Below, piece after piece: positions 42,884 through 51,237 of a stretch of 64,000 nucleotides of DNA. The stretch is from contig QOQU01000006.1 of assembly GCA_003327455.1 (NCBI GenBank), forward strand, positions 124,001 to 188,000, written 5' to 3'. How positions within the stretch are numbered: the first letter of the stretch is position 1; each line of letters opens with the position of its first letter. The DNA is from Anaerolineae bacterium. GTDB taxonomy: Bacteria; Chloroflexota; Anaerolineae; Anaerolineales; UBA4823. The notes under the pieces are model-generated. The model saw nothing but the letters and a program-made list of their open reading frames with translations, was not told the DNA's origin and did no database searches. The translations under genes and the position numbers were made by a program.

Positions 42884-45544
42884 ATGGACGAACGGTTCTT
42901 ATTTCCCGAATTCCACCTGTTACGACAGTTGACCAGACAACTCCATTTCGAATTTCCCTTCACGAACAAAGGGAATTTGAAGGAAATCTTTGATGCACTG
43001 GACGACATTATCGTTATCGTGGATAAGGAAACGGTCATCCATTATGCCAATCAGGCTGCGATTCGGCGATTTGGAGTCCCGCCCGATCAACTTATCGGCA
43101 ACAACTTATACAGGCTTATGCCCTTTCCTGAAGTCAAACGCCGCTGGCAAACCATTCTTATGGGGCTAAAGCAATCTGAGCACTTTTCTTTTATTGATCG
43201 TGGGCACGGAAAATATGCGCTGAGTCATGTCATTCCTTTTCGAGACAGAAATCTAACCAATGAATACTACCTGATTTTCACGATCGAGAGTAATAGCTCA
43301 GCCCTATCATCTCCGACAATTCAACCTTCTGCCGGCACAGCCTTTGAAGAAAGCATCAAAGCATTACACGAAACGTCTGCCGAATACAACACCGCGCATC
43401 GCCTCGAGTATCAATTGCGCATCTCACTGGCACTTGCCAATGCTGCAACCGGTGTCAGTCTCGCTGAAGACCTGTCATCTGCGCTAAACACCTTATGCAC
43501 CCAGGCCTGCCTCGCCCTCGAAGCTCCCGCTGCGGTCGTTCGACTATACAATCAACATCAAAACACATTGGAAATTGCCGGCTCTTATGGCTTATCCGAA
43601 GAGCATCTTCGCCGGAACTTCGCCATTCCTTATCCTCCTCTGGCTCACCTCGCTTCGGAAGCAGCCCCAAGAGTGATCGTCGCCGATCTGGATCAAAGCC
43701 CTCCCACTCCTGCCGACCAACTCTCCTATCGCAGCCAATTAAGCACTTCGGTAATCGCAAATATTGTCCGTCAGAATCGCTTTCTAGGTGTACTGGTCAT
43801 TCTGATCCCCAAAGTCCATCCTCCGCTGACCAAAGAAGATCTGTTATTTGTCCAGGCAATTGCTGAGCAAGCCTCCATTGCGATCGATCGATTCCGTTTG
43901 CTGAAAATTCAAGAAAGACGCACCAGGGAACTGGAAAATCTGGTGCGTCTGGGAATTGAACTGAGAGAAGTGCTGACCAAAAGGGAGGTGATGGAGACCT
44001 TATTAGAGAAGCTATCGGAAGACATATATATCGAATTAGGAGCAGGTTACCTCCTGGAGGATCAACATTATGTTCTGGTCTCTTATCAAAGTAAGGATTA
44101 CCAACCTCCTGAGTGGTTGGCTATGCCTCCCAATCCTGGCTGGCGGGATGGCAGACCCATCTTCTTCGATCATTTCTGCCTCTCGAGCGCCTTGCTTACA
44201 GAAGGCAGGCAAGACCCAATTTCCTGGGATAACATTTGTGGTCTGGCGATTCCGCTCCATAGTCCGTCGACAGGCTCGGGTGTCCTCCTTTTATTCTTCC
44301 CTCACCCTCTCCACTTATCCAGCGACGACCGACATAAGATCTATCTCCTGCAGGAAATTGGCAATGCAGCGTTTCACCGCGCCGAGGCTCTCGAACATCT
44401 CGAACAATTGGTTCTAGAGCGCACCCGCGAACTCAGCATCCTCTACGAAATCACTGCCCTGTTGAATGCTCCCTCGGACGTGCATAGTTCCATCGATCAG
44501 GTACTGGAAAACGTCCTGAGCATTACGAAATCTAAGCTGGTAGTTGTGCATCTTTACGATCCTAAAACGAAACAATTAACGGTTTACCATGAAAAAAGCT
44601 CCCTACCCGCTGACTTTCTTACGCACTTAATTTCTTTGCAGTCCGAACCTCCGTGGGAAACTGTCTTTCACCGAAATACCACTTATTACCTGGAAAAGCC
44701 ACTTGAATGGACCACAGAGGCCAGTGATCCCATAGGGACGATCCCGTTAACCTATCTGGGACTGCCCATTCGCAGCAAAGGTGAAGTCTTGGGGGTTCTG
44801 AGTCTCTTTGGCAACCATGATGGAAATTACTCGCTCAACGATCAGATCATTCTGACCGCCATAGCCGACCAGCTCGGATTAACCATCGAGCGGGCTAGAT
44901 TGACCGCACAGGGGGAAGAAATTGCCAAGCTGGAAGAAAGACAACGCCTTGCCCGCGATCTCCATGATGCCTTGACTCAATCTCTCTATAGCCTGACTTT
45001 GCTGACCTCTGGATACAAACGCTCGCTCCATCATGCCACCCTGGAAGAGATCCACCAATGGATGGACGAACTCAACGACATTGCCCAAAACGCCCTCGCC
45101 GAATTGCGTCTGTTGCTATACGAACTGCGTCCTACAGCTTTAGAACAGGACGGTTTGCATGGAGCCTTGAAACGACGCCTGGATGCGGTTGAAAAGCGCG
45201 CCGGCATTCAGACGTTCTTTGAAGTGCACGGCAGTTTCCGCCTGCCGGCAGAAGATGAGGAACATTTCTACCGAATTGCCCAGGAAGCGCTTAATAATGC
45301 CCTGCAACATGCTCGCCATCAATCCATCTGGGTAAAGCTCGAATCGCTACCCGATCATTTCAAAATGACCATCGCAGATGATGGAATCGGTTTTGATTTC
45401 GATCGAGTCGTGCAACAGTATCCTCACTCGGGCTTGAACAACATGATTAGCCGGGCGAGGCAGATTGAAGCACAACTTTCCTTTGATACCACCCCTGGCA
45501 AAGGGACAAAGCTGATGGTCTTGAAAGAGTATAACCATGTCTAA
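42884..45544 (+). CDS. PAS-GAF sensor histidine kinase (NarX/DegS class)
   Basis: An 886-residue soluble kinase with no membrane segment. The order is PAS (~25-140, ALDDIIVIVDKETVIHYAN), three GAF-like domains (~185-345, 355-505, 515-675), HisKA_3 with the phospho-His in RQRLARDLHDALTQ (~690), and an HATPase domain (NNALQH, DDGIGFD, GLNNM; ~795-886). It would autophosphorylate in response to a cytoplasmic signal. It overlaps the response regulator gene by 8 bases, so the two form a system. Confidence 0.9.
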   Translation: MDERFLFPEFHLLRQLTRQLHFEFPFTNKGNLKEIFDALDDIIVIVDKETVIHYANQAAIRRFGVPPDQLIGNNLYRLMPFPEVKRRWQTILMGLKQSEHFSFIDRGHGKYALSHVIPFRDRNLTNEYYLIFTIESNSSALSSPTIQPSAGTAFEESIKALHETSAEYNTAHRLEYQLRISLALANAATGVSLAEDLSSALNTLCTQACLALEAPAAVVRLYNQHQNTLEIAGSYGLSEEHLRRNFAIPYPPLAHLASEAAPRVIVADLDQSPPTPADQLSYRSQLSTSVIANIVRQNRFLGVLVILIPKVHPPLTKEDLLFVQAIAEQASIAIDRFRLLKIQERRTRELENLVRLGIELREVLTKREVMETLLEKLSEDIYIELGAGYLLEDQHYVLVSYQSKDYQPPEWLAMPPNPGWRDGRPIFFDHFCLSSALLTEGRQDPISWDNICGLAIPLHSPSTGSGVLLLFFPHPLHLSSDDRHKIYLLQEIGNAAFHRAEALEHLEQLVLERTRELSILYEITALLNAPSDVHSSIDQVLENVLSITKSKLVVVHLYDPKTKQLTVYHEKSSLPADFLTHLISLQSEPPWETVFHRNTTYYLEKPLEWTTEASDPIGTIPLTYLGLPIRSKGEVLGVLSLFGNHDGNYSLNDQIILTAIADQLGLTIERARLTAQGEEIAKLEERQRLARDLHDALTQSLYSLTLLTSGYKRSLHHATLEEIHQWMDELNDIAQNALAELRLLLYELRPTALEQDGLHGALKRRLDAVEKRAGIQTFFEVHGSFRLPAEDEEHFYRIAQEALNNALQHARHQSIWVKLESLPDHFKMTIADDGIGFDFDRVVQQYPHSGLNNMISRARQIEAQLSFDTTPGKGTKLMVLKEYNHV

Positions 45545-46208
45545 TCCGATAACCATTCTCATCGTTGACGATCATCCCATTGTTCGCAAAGGTTTGCGCA
45601 CATTGCTGTTGAGTGAAGCCGACATTCAGACGGTATATGAGGCAGAAAATGGCCTTCAAGCAATCCAGATCGTTCAACAGCATCATCCTCAGATAATCTT
45701 GATGGACCTGGTCATGGCTCCCATCAACGGGGTTGAAGCCATTGGGCGGATCAAAGCCATCCAACCTACGGCGCGCATTCTGGTTTTGACCGCTTATGCA
45801 GACGATGATAAAGTCTTCCCAGCCATCAAAGCCGGGGCATCCGGCTATGTGCTCAAAGACATACCTCCTGAAGAACTCCTTCAAGCGGTTCGGGATGTCG
45901 CCAATGGCGAATCCTTTTTGCACCCAACCATTGCAGCGCGCTTGATGCGCGAAATTACCCAGACCGGTACACCGTCGGAACATAGCGAAGCCCTGACCGA
46001 GCGCGAGCTGGAAGTGCTGCGCTGGATCGCGCGCGGCTTAAGCAATCAAGAGATTGCAGTTAAGCTGCATGTGTCCGAGCGCACGATTACAACCCATATC
46101 AGCAACATTCTGGATAAACTCCACCTGGCAAATCGAACCCAGGCAACCCTGTATGCCCTGCGCAAAGGGATTGCCAGCCTTTATGATGACCAGAACCCCA
46201 CTACGTAA
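45537..46208 (+). CDS. NarL/FixJ-family response regulator
   Basis: A 223-residue regulator. The receiver domain (1-125) has the acidic pocket DDHP, phospho-Asp in ILMDLVMAPINGVEA (~55) and Lys in VLKDIPPEE (~105). The LuxR-type HTH (155-215) contains LTERELEVLRWIARGLSNQE. It is the cognate partner of the upstream kinase by overlap. Targets cannot be told. Confidence 0.92.
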   Translation: MSNPITILIVDDHPIVRKGLRTLLLSEADIQTVYEAENGLQAIQIVQQHHPQIILMDLVMAPINGVEAIGRIKAIQPTARILVLTAYADDDKVFPAIKAGASGYVLKDIPPEELLQAVRDVANGESFLHPTIAARLMREITQTGTPSEHSEALTERELEVLRWIARGLSNQEIAVKLHVSERTITTHISNILDKLHLANRTQATLYALRKGIASLYDDQNPTT

Positions 46209-46589
46209 AAATACGTACAAAAAATCCGACGATAATCGGATGTCAGCGAGTTCATTTTGAAGTAAATTAATTGTGAAGAAATAAACAAAGGGGGGAATCT
46301 TGACGAAAAAACCAGATTCTTCGCAGATCGCAATGGGGTGCTGAAAGGGGAGCGATCTAGACTGATGGAGCGGCAAGACAGGGTGTCGCTCCATCAGCTT
46401 TTAAATTTCTCTTGTAGCCGTTCAGAAGGATATTCGCATTGTTTTATAGGTTATAACAATCATCAAATCTCGAAAACCCTTCTGCGCTCGCTATTCAAGA
46501 CCCAACCCACTCGTGGTATACTTGGTATCGGAAAAAGATATCAGGAAAAGACGATGAAGAGAAAAAGTACCCGCCAGGCGAGTGGCACA
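46209..46589. other. Spacer between the response regulator and the T-box-like leader
   Basis: It holds an ATCCGA/TCGGAT hairpin (46228-46244) just after the regulator gene, and a perfect 11-bp stem CTGATGGAGCG/CGCTCCATCAG (46362-46397) followed by CTTTT. TATACT (46517-46522) with TTCAAG 17 bases upstream is a candidate promoter for the leader. No credible gene was found. Confidence 0.45.
46362..46402 (+). terminator. Strong hairpin with short T-run
   Basis: An 11-bp perfect stem (46362-46372 with 46387-46397), 14-base loop, then CTTTT. It lies 150 bases after the response regulator gene and is a likely Rho-independent terminator, or the 3' end of a small RNA. Confidence 0.55.
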
Positions 46590-46797
46590 GAGAGCGATCG
46601 GGGCTGAGAAGATCGTCCACGTAGCAGCGGGGAATGGGTCTCAGAGTTGCGCAGTGAACCGGAGAAGAATCCTCAGTAGCTGTCGCCGGCGGTGTCACCG
46701 TTAGCTTGACACGGGTGCGCTTTGAGTGTCAGTCAACTCAGCGATACCCCATCCGTGAGGCTGGCTCACTTCCCCGTCGGTTCACCGGCGGGTTTTT
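46590..46797 (+). promoter_or_regulatory. T-box-like (tRNA-Trp sensing) leader upstream of selW-like gene and trpS
   Basis: GAGAGC (46592), then a CGATC...GATCG stem capped by GGGGCTGAGAA, matches the conserved distal end of T-box stem I. The following GGAATGGGTC holds TGG (46635-46637), a Trp specifier codon. TGGC (46762-46765) in AGGCTGGCTCAC could bind the GCCA end of tRNA-Trp. A CCCGTCGGT/ACCGGCGGG terminator with TTTTT (46773-46797) follows. The canonical T-box 14-mer is not matched well. Uncharged tRNA-Trp would favour read-through. Confidence 0.55.
46773..46797 (+). terminator. Rho-independent terminator of the leader
   Basis: CCCGTCGGT and ACCGGCGGG pair (one G-T) around a short loop, followed by TTTTT, 35 bases before the selenoprotein start. 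It is placed for conditional read-through. Confidence 0.7.
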
Positions 46798-46831
46798 GGT
46801 TAATCCATAAATATTTACTGGAGGTTGAGCA

Positions 46832-47077
46832 ATGTTGAAAATTCAAATCGAGTATTGTGCCGTCTGACACTATACCGAGCGAGCCATTGGTGCAATGGCA
46901 GAGATTCTTCGTGAGTTCGAATCTGATATTGACTCCATCACTGTAATTCCTTCTGATGGTGGACGTTTTGAGGTTACCGTGAACGGTAAACTGATTTTCT
47001 CGAAACTTCAAACCGGCCGCCATGTCAATCAAGGTGAACTGATACAATTAATTCGCGCATTTCAGAAAGGAGGCTAA
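46832..47077 (+). CDS. SelW/Rdx-family selenoprotein with in-frame TGA (Sec12)
   Basis: ATG 46832, with TGGAGG 7 bases upstream, opens MLKIQIEYCAV, then TGA (46865-46867), then HYTERAIGAMAEIL and the rest to TAA at 47077. Reading TGA as Sec gives 81 residues with a C-A-V-U redox motif on the first loop of a thioredoxin-like Rdx fold. The remainder (FESDIDSITVIPSDGGRFEV, TVNGKLIFSKLQTGR) matches SelW-like proteins, whose motif is CxxU or CxxC. A hairpin with GGTGC loop starts 15 bases after the TGA. It ends directly before trpS. A plain stop is unlikely given the conserved continuation. Confidence 0.85.
46883..46899 (+). promoter_or_regulatory. Putative bacterial SECIS element of the SelW-like gene
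   Basis: GCCATT-GGTGC-AATGGC, a 6-bp perfect stem with a pentaloop containing GGU, whose loop begins about 22 bases after the TGA. Distance and GU loop suit SelB binding. The same loop recurs in selD. Confidence 0.6.
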
Positions 47078-48067
47078 ATGACAGAGAAAAAAGGGCGGGT
47101 ATTCTCCGGCGCCCGGCCCACCGGACGACAACATCTCGGCAATTACCTTGGCGCAATCAAAAACTACGTTGCCTTGCAGGACGAGTATGAGTGCATCTAC
47201 TGCATTGTTGACTTACACGCCCTGACCACCCTCGAAACCACCGAGAACCTCCGTCAAAACAGCTACGAGATGGCATTGGATTTTCTGGCAGCAGGGATTC
47301 GTCCTGAGGAAACCATCATCTTCATTCAATCCCACGTCCCAGAGGTAACCGAACTCCACACCATTCTTTCTATGGTTACCCCGCTGGGCAAGTTGACCGA
47401 TTTGCCAACTTTCAAAGAGAAAGCCCGTCAACAACCCCACAATGTTAATTACGGTCTGGTGGGTTATCCGGTGCTAATGACAGCCGATATTACCCTGTAT
47501 AAAGCCAATGTCGTCCCGGTCGGCATCGACCAGGCTCCACATCTGGAGTTTGCTCGCGAGGTGGTCAGGTCTTTTAACTACCGCTATCAGACGAACGTTC
47601 TGATTGAACCCGAAATGAAAAGCACCGAACTCCCCAAAGTGCTTGGCATTGACGGCGTTCAAAAGATGAGCAAGAGTCTGAACAACCACATCGAGCTGGC
47701 TGCTACTCCTGAAGAGACCCTCCAAAGGGTTATGCAGATGGTGACCGATCCCCAACGGCAACGGCGGACAGACCCGGGTCGACCGGAAGTGTGTAATGTC
47801 TTCACCTTTCATAAGGTCTTCTCTCCCGCAGACATGGTTGCAGAGATCGATGTAGAATGCCGCCGCGCCGGAATTGGCTGTGTGGAATGTAAACAACGCA
47901 TGGCTGCAAACCTGAACAAACATCTCGAACCTTTCCGCCAAAAACGCAGCGAATACGCGCGTGACCCCAACTACGTCTGGGATGTCCTTAGAGACGGTAA
48001 GGAACGCGCCGCAAAGATCGCTCGCCAAACCATGGTCGAAGTTCGCCAGGCGGTTGGTTTACCCTAA
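47078..48067 (+). CDS. trpS: Tryptophanyl-tRNA synthetase
   Basis: A 329-residue class Ic synthetase. The HIGH-equivalent is GARPTGRQHLGNYLGA (~8-23) and the KMSKS loop is GVQKMSKSLNN (~190-200). It charges tRNA-Trp. The ATG directly follows the TAA of the selenoprotein gene, and AAAGGAGG lies inside that gene's last codons. A T-box-like leader with a TGG specifier sits upstream of the pair, giving the expected feedback on Trp-tRNA supply. Confidence 0.93.
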   Translation: MTEKKGRVFSGARPTGRQHLGNYLGAIKNYVALQDEYECIYCIVDLHALTTLETTENLRQNSYEMALDFLAAGIRPEETIIFIQSHVPEVTELHTILSMVTPLGKLTDLPTFKEKARQQPHNVNYGLVGYPVLMTADITLYKANVVPVGIDQAPHLEFAREVVRSFNYRYQTNVLIEPEMKSTELPKVLGIDGVQKMSKSLNNHIELAATPEETLQRVMQMVTDPQRQRRTDPGRPEVCNVFTFHKVFSPADMVAEIDVECRRAGIGCVECKQRMAANLNKHLEPFRQKRSEYARDPNYVWDVLRDGKERAAKIARQTMVEVRQAVGLP

Positions 48068-48091
48068 GTCCAGGCGGAATTCAGGACGGTC

Positions 48092-48529
48092 ATGCGTCTG
48101 GTCATTCAACGCGTTCGCAGAGGCAGCGTCTCGGTTGAAGGAAAGCCGATTGCCCAGATCCGCCAGGGTTTGGTCATCCTGGTTGGAGTTGGTCAGCAAG
48201 ACAATGAGGATACCGCGCGATTCCTCGCCGAAAAAACCGCCCACCTTCGAATTTTCGAAGATCAAGATGGTAAAATGAATCGCTCATTGTTAGACATCGG
48301 AGGTGAAGCGCTGGTGGTTTCCCAATTCACCCTGTATGCGGATACCCGCAAAGGACGGCGACCCTCATTCACCGAGGCTGCCCTGCCAGAGCAAGCCAAA
48401 CCCCTGGTCGATTGCTTTGCTGATCATTTGCAAAGCCTGGGGGTACCCACCCAAAGCGGTCAATTTGGCGCCCATATGCTGGTCAGCATCGAAAATGACG
48501 GCCCGGTAACCATTCTGCTAGAACAGTAG
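48092..48529 (+). CDS. dtd: D-aminoacyl-tRNA deacylase
   Basis: A 145-residue Dtd enzyme that removes D-amino acids from tRNA. The diagnostic motifs are [12 protein letters not shown] (~76-87) and the cross-subunit Gly-cisPro motif NDGPVTILL near the C-terminus, with AHM close before. It begins 24 bases after trpS and is probably co-transcribed, a sensible grouping for tRNA quality control. Confidence 0.93.
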   Translation: MRLVIQRVRRGSVSVEGKPIAQIRQGLVILVGVGQQDNEDTARFLAEKTAHLRIFEDQDGKMNRSLLDIGGEALVVSQFTLYADTRKGRRPSFTEAALPEQAKPLVDCFADHLQSLGVPTQSGQFGAHMLVSIENDGPVTILLEQ

Positions 48530-48541
48530 CAAAATGCAAGC

Positions 48542-49768
48542 ATGACCCCCTTTCTGCAACTCACCTTTGCGCTCGCCATCATCATCAGCCTGGCAAAGAT
48601 TGGAGGCTATCTCAGCTTTCGACTTGGTCAACCGGCCGTATTGGGTGAGTTACTGGTCGGCATTTTGCTCGGGCCTTCCATTCTCGATTTTCTTCATCTA
48701 TCTATCTTCACGGATCAACACCTGCACGAAGTTATCCAGGAACTCGCCGAGGTGGGGGTGATGTTGCTGATGTTTTTAGCCGGCTTGGAACTACATATTT
48801 CTGAATTACTTAAATCCACGAAAGTAGCAATCTTAGCTGGCGTTCTGGGAGTGGTACTCCCCTTATTGATGGGGGCAGGCGGTGGTGCTTTATTTAACCT
48901 TGCTCCAAAAAACGCCATCTTTCTTGGTTTGACTCTGGCTGCAACCAGCGTGAGTATCTCCGCTCAAACCTTAATGGAATTGAACCGCTTGCGTTCCAAA
49001 ATCGGCTTTGGTCTGCTCGGCGCGGCAGTCTTCGATGATGTTCTGGTCGTCTTAGGACTGTCGGTTTTCACGGCGCTTGCCATGCCTGACTCTGGCGGGC
49101 AATCTGGCTTTGCAATGATCCTGAACACCATCGTCCGTATGGCTCTTTTTCTGACCATTTCCTCGGTCATCGGCTACTTTCTCCTACCCATCCTAAGTCT
49201 AAAAATTTTCTCTCTGGAAATCAGCCAGGGGTTAATTTCCTTTGTTTTTGTGAGTATTCTTCTCTTTGGCTGGCTGGCAGATGTCTTGGGTCAGATGGCT
49301 GCCATCACCGGCGCTTTTCTTGCCGGACTATGGTTTGCCCGCACCAGTCTGAGAGATCGCATTCTGAGCGGCATCTCGACGATCGCTTATGGTATCTTCG
49401 TCCCGGTCTTCTTTGTTGATGTCGGATTGAACGCCGACGTCAAAACCTTAATGGGCGGTAATTTTCTCCTCTTTCTAACCCTCCTCGCCATCGCAGTGAT
49501 CGGCAAAGTGCTCGGCGCCGGATTAGGCGCATTCTTCAGTGGCTATTCTCTACAAGAAGCCCTACAATTAGGGGTAGGCATGATGTCGCGGGGCGAGGTT
49601 GGCTTAATTGTTGCCAGTGTTGGCATTTCGGATGGCTACTTGACCACGGCCTCATTTTCTGCTATTGTAGGGGTTGTGATCGCAACAACCCTGATTACAC
49701 CACCCATATTACGGTATCTTATCCAACGCGAGTCTTTTGTGGCGAAAACCCTCACCGAAAGTGAATAA
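48542..49768 (+). CDS. Cation/proton antiporter (CPA2, KefB/NapA type)
   Basis: A 408-residue transporter of about 12 helices. VLGELLVGILLGPSIL is the conserved first crossing region, and AAVFDDVLVVLGLSVF (~160-175) carries the DD pair of the ion site. There is no TrkA-N or CBS domain. It exchanges Na or K for protons. It is followed after 2 bases by a PII-like gene, which could be a soluble regulator of the antiporter. Confidence 0.88.
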   Translation: MTPFLQLTFALAIIISLAKIGGYLSFRLGQPAVLGELLVGILLGPSILDFLHLSIFTDQHLHEVIQELAEVGVMLLMFLAGLELHISELLKSTKVAILAGVLGVVLPLLMGAGGGALFNLAPKNAIFLGLTLAATSVSISAQTLMELNRLRSKIGFGLLGAAVFDDVLVVLGLSVFTALAMPDSGGQSGFAMILNTIVRMALFLTISSVIGYFLLPILSLKIFSLEISQGLISFVFVSILLFGWLADVLGQMAAITGAFLAGLWFARTSLRDRILSGISTIAYGIFVPVFFVDVGLNADVKTLMGGNFLLFLTLLAIAVIGKVLGAGLGAFFSGYSLQEALQLGVGMMSRGEVGLIVASVGISDGYLTTASFSAIVGVVIATTLITPPILRYLIQRESFVAKTLTESE

Positions 49769-49770
49769 CG

Positions 49771-50157
49771 ATGTTCTACCTTGTTATTTTGATCGTCAAT
49801 CAAATCGAGCATGTCCCTGAAATCCTTGCCAAGTGGGAGGATTTGGGCATAATGGGGATTACTATCCTTGAGAGCACCGGACATGGAAAATTAAAACGCG
49901 CCGGCCTTCTGGATAACCTCCCCCTCCTTTTTTCACTGGAAACCCTTCAAGAATTACAGGAAATCCATCACCGGACATTACTCTCTGTGGTCGATAGTGA
50001 AGATTTAGTTGAAAAAATGATCACAACCGCGCAGGAAGTCATCGGCAATATTGAAGAGGAACACACCGGTTTCTTATTTGTCTTACCGGTGCTAAAAGCC
50101 ATTGGTATCCAAAAATCGAAATTATCTCGCGCCGATTCGGAGGAAAAAATTCAATGA
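49771..50157 (+). CDS. PII-like small protein
   Basis: A 128-residue protein. The N-terminal part FYLVILIVNQIEHVPEILAKWEDLGIMGITILESTGHG follows the ferredoxin-like beta-alpha-beta of PII and CutA relatives (VLxAWxxxGVxGxTILES). The T-loop region is replaced by LLDNLPLLFSLETLQE, which appears different from nitrogen PII, and no uridylylation Tyr is obvious. It overlaps the prohibitin gene by four bases and follows the antiporter by 2, so it may sense a nucleotide and adjust transport. Confidence 0.65.
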   Translation: MFYLVILIVNQIEHVPEILAKWEDLGIMGITILESTGHGKLKRAGLLDNLPLLFSLETLQELQEIHHRTLLSVVDSEDLVEKMITTAQEVIGNIEEEHTGFLFVLPVLKAIGIQKSKLSRADSEEKIQ

Positions 50158-51224
50158 ATGTCGCCATCGTATTACAAGGTATTGTAGGTATTCTATGGTT
50201 AGCCGTAGTTGCGCTCGTTGCGGTTGCCATCGTACGCGCCTCACGAGGCAAAAAAGTAACCACTTTTACGACAGCCATCCTCGGCACAGCAATAGCAGCC
50301 ATCTTACTGACATCTATCAGCGCCGGTCTGGTCTTTATTCAACCGGAAGAAAGGGGGGTGGTTATTTCTGCTCTACAACCCAAAGGGTATCGGGAACAGG
50401 TTTTGGAACCCGGCTTACGTTGGGTCATTCCGTATTTTGAGAGTGTCGTAGTCTATTCGATTGCCCGCCAGACCTATACGATGTCCATCGCTCCCCTTGA
50501 AGGAGAAGTTCAAGGCGATGACTCGGTTGCAGCTCGAACTGCGGATGGACAGGAAGTCTTTTTAGATGCCTCGGTAATCTTTCAGGCAGACCCAACTCAG
50601 ATTATCCAGTTGCATATCAACTGGCAGAAACGTTATGCGCAAGAACTGGTTCGTCCGTTAGCTCGGGGAATCATGCGTGATGCGGTGGCAAAATATCGGG
50701 TCGAAGAAGTCTATAGCACCCGCCGCGCAGAGATTACTCAGGAAATCACAGATAGAATGCGCGAGAAGCTGGCTGAAAATGGGATTATCCTGGTTGATTT
50801 TGTGCTGAGAAATATCACCTTCTCCGAAGAGTATGCCAAGTCGGTTGAACAAAAACAGATCGCCGAGCAGCAAGCCCAACAAGCGCGCTTTGTCGTAGAG
50901 CAGAAGAAACAAGAAGCCCAACAGGCGATTGAAACAGCACGTGGGCAGGCAGAGTCGGCTCGTATTCGCGCTCAGGGCGAAGCCGATGCGCGTATCATTC
51001 AAGCCAAAGCGGAGGCTGAAGCCCTGCAACTCATCGCTCAAGCCTTACGCGAAAACCCCGATTTGCTTACCTACCAATACATCACCAAGCTCGCTCCCAA
51101 TATCCAGGTGATGTTGGTGCCGAACAATATGCCCTACCTGTTGCCGTTACCTTCGATGGGACCCAACTCTGTAATAACTTCAACCCTGCCAACGGTGATT
51201 CCTACACCAACGACTACACCTTGA
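50154..51224 (+). CDS. Prohibitin/SPFH-family membrane protein
   Basis: A 356-residue protein with two N-terminal membrane helices (~5-27, 42-62), an SPFH domain (~60-245, with VQPEERGVV-like entry FIQPEERGVVISAL), a charged Gln/Glu/Ala coiled coil (~225-295), and a Pro/Thr-rich tail. Such proteins form ring-like membrane assemblies that organise other membrane proteins. Overlap with the PII-like gene and closeness to the antiporter suggest a transport microdomain, by inference. Confidence 0.85.
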   Translation: MNVAIVLQGIVGILWLAVVALVAVAIVRASRGKKVTTFTTAILGTAIAAILLTSISAGLVFIQPEERGVVISALQPKGYREQVLEPGLRWVIPYFESVVVYSIARQTYTMSIAPLEGEVQGDDSVAARTADGQEVFLDASVIFQADPTQIIQLHINWQKRYAQELVRPLARGIMRDAVAKYRVEEVYSTRRAEITQEITDRMREKLAENGIILVDFVLRNITFSEEYAKSVEQKQIAEQQAQQARFVVEQKKQEAQQAIETARGQAESARIRAQGEADARIIQAKAEAEALQLIAQALRENPDLLTYQYITKLAPNIQVMLVPNNMPYLLPLPSMGPNSVITSTLPTVIPTPTTTP

Positions 51225-51237
51225 CTCTAATGAGAGG

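Noticed and set aside
46338-46607. 89-codon plus-strand frame before the T-box-like leader
   Set aside because: It covers a hairpin terminator and the start of the leader, with no ribosome site or homology-like pattern.
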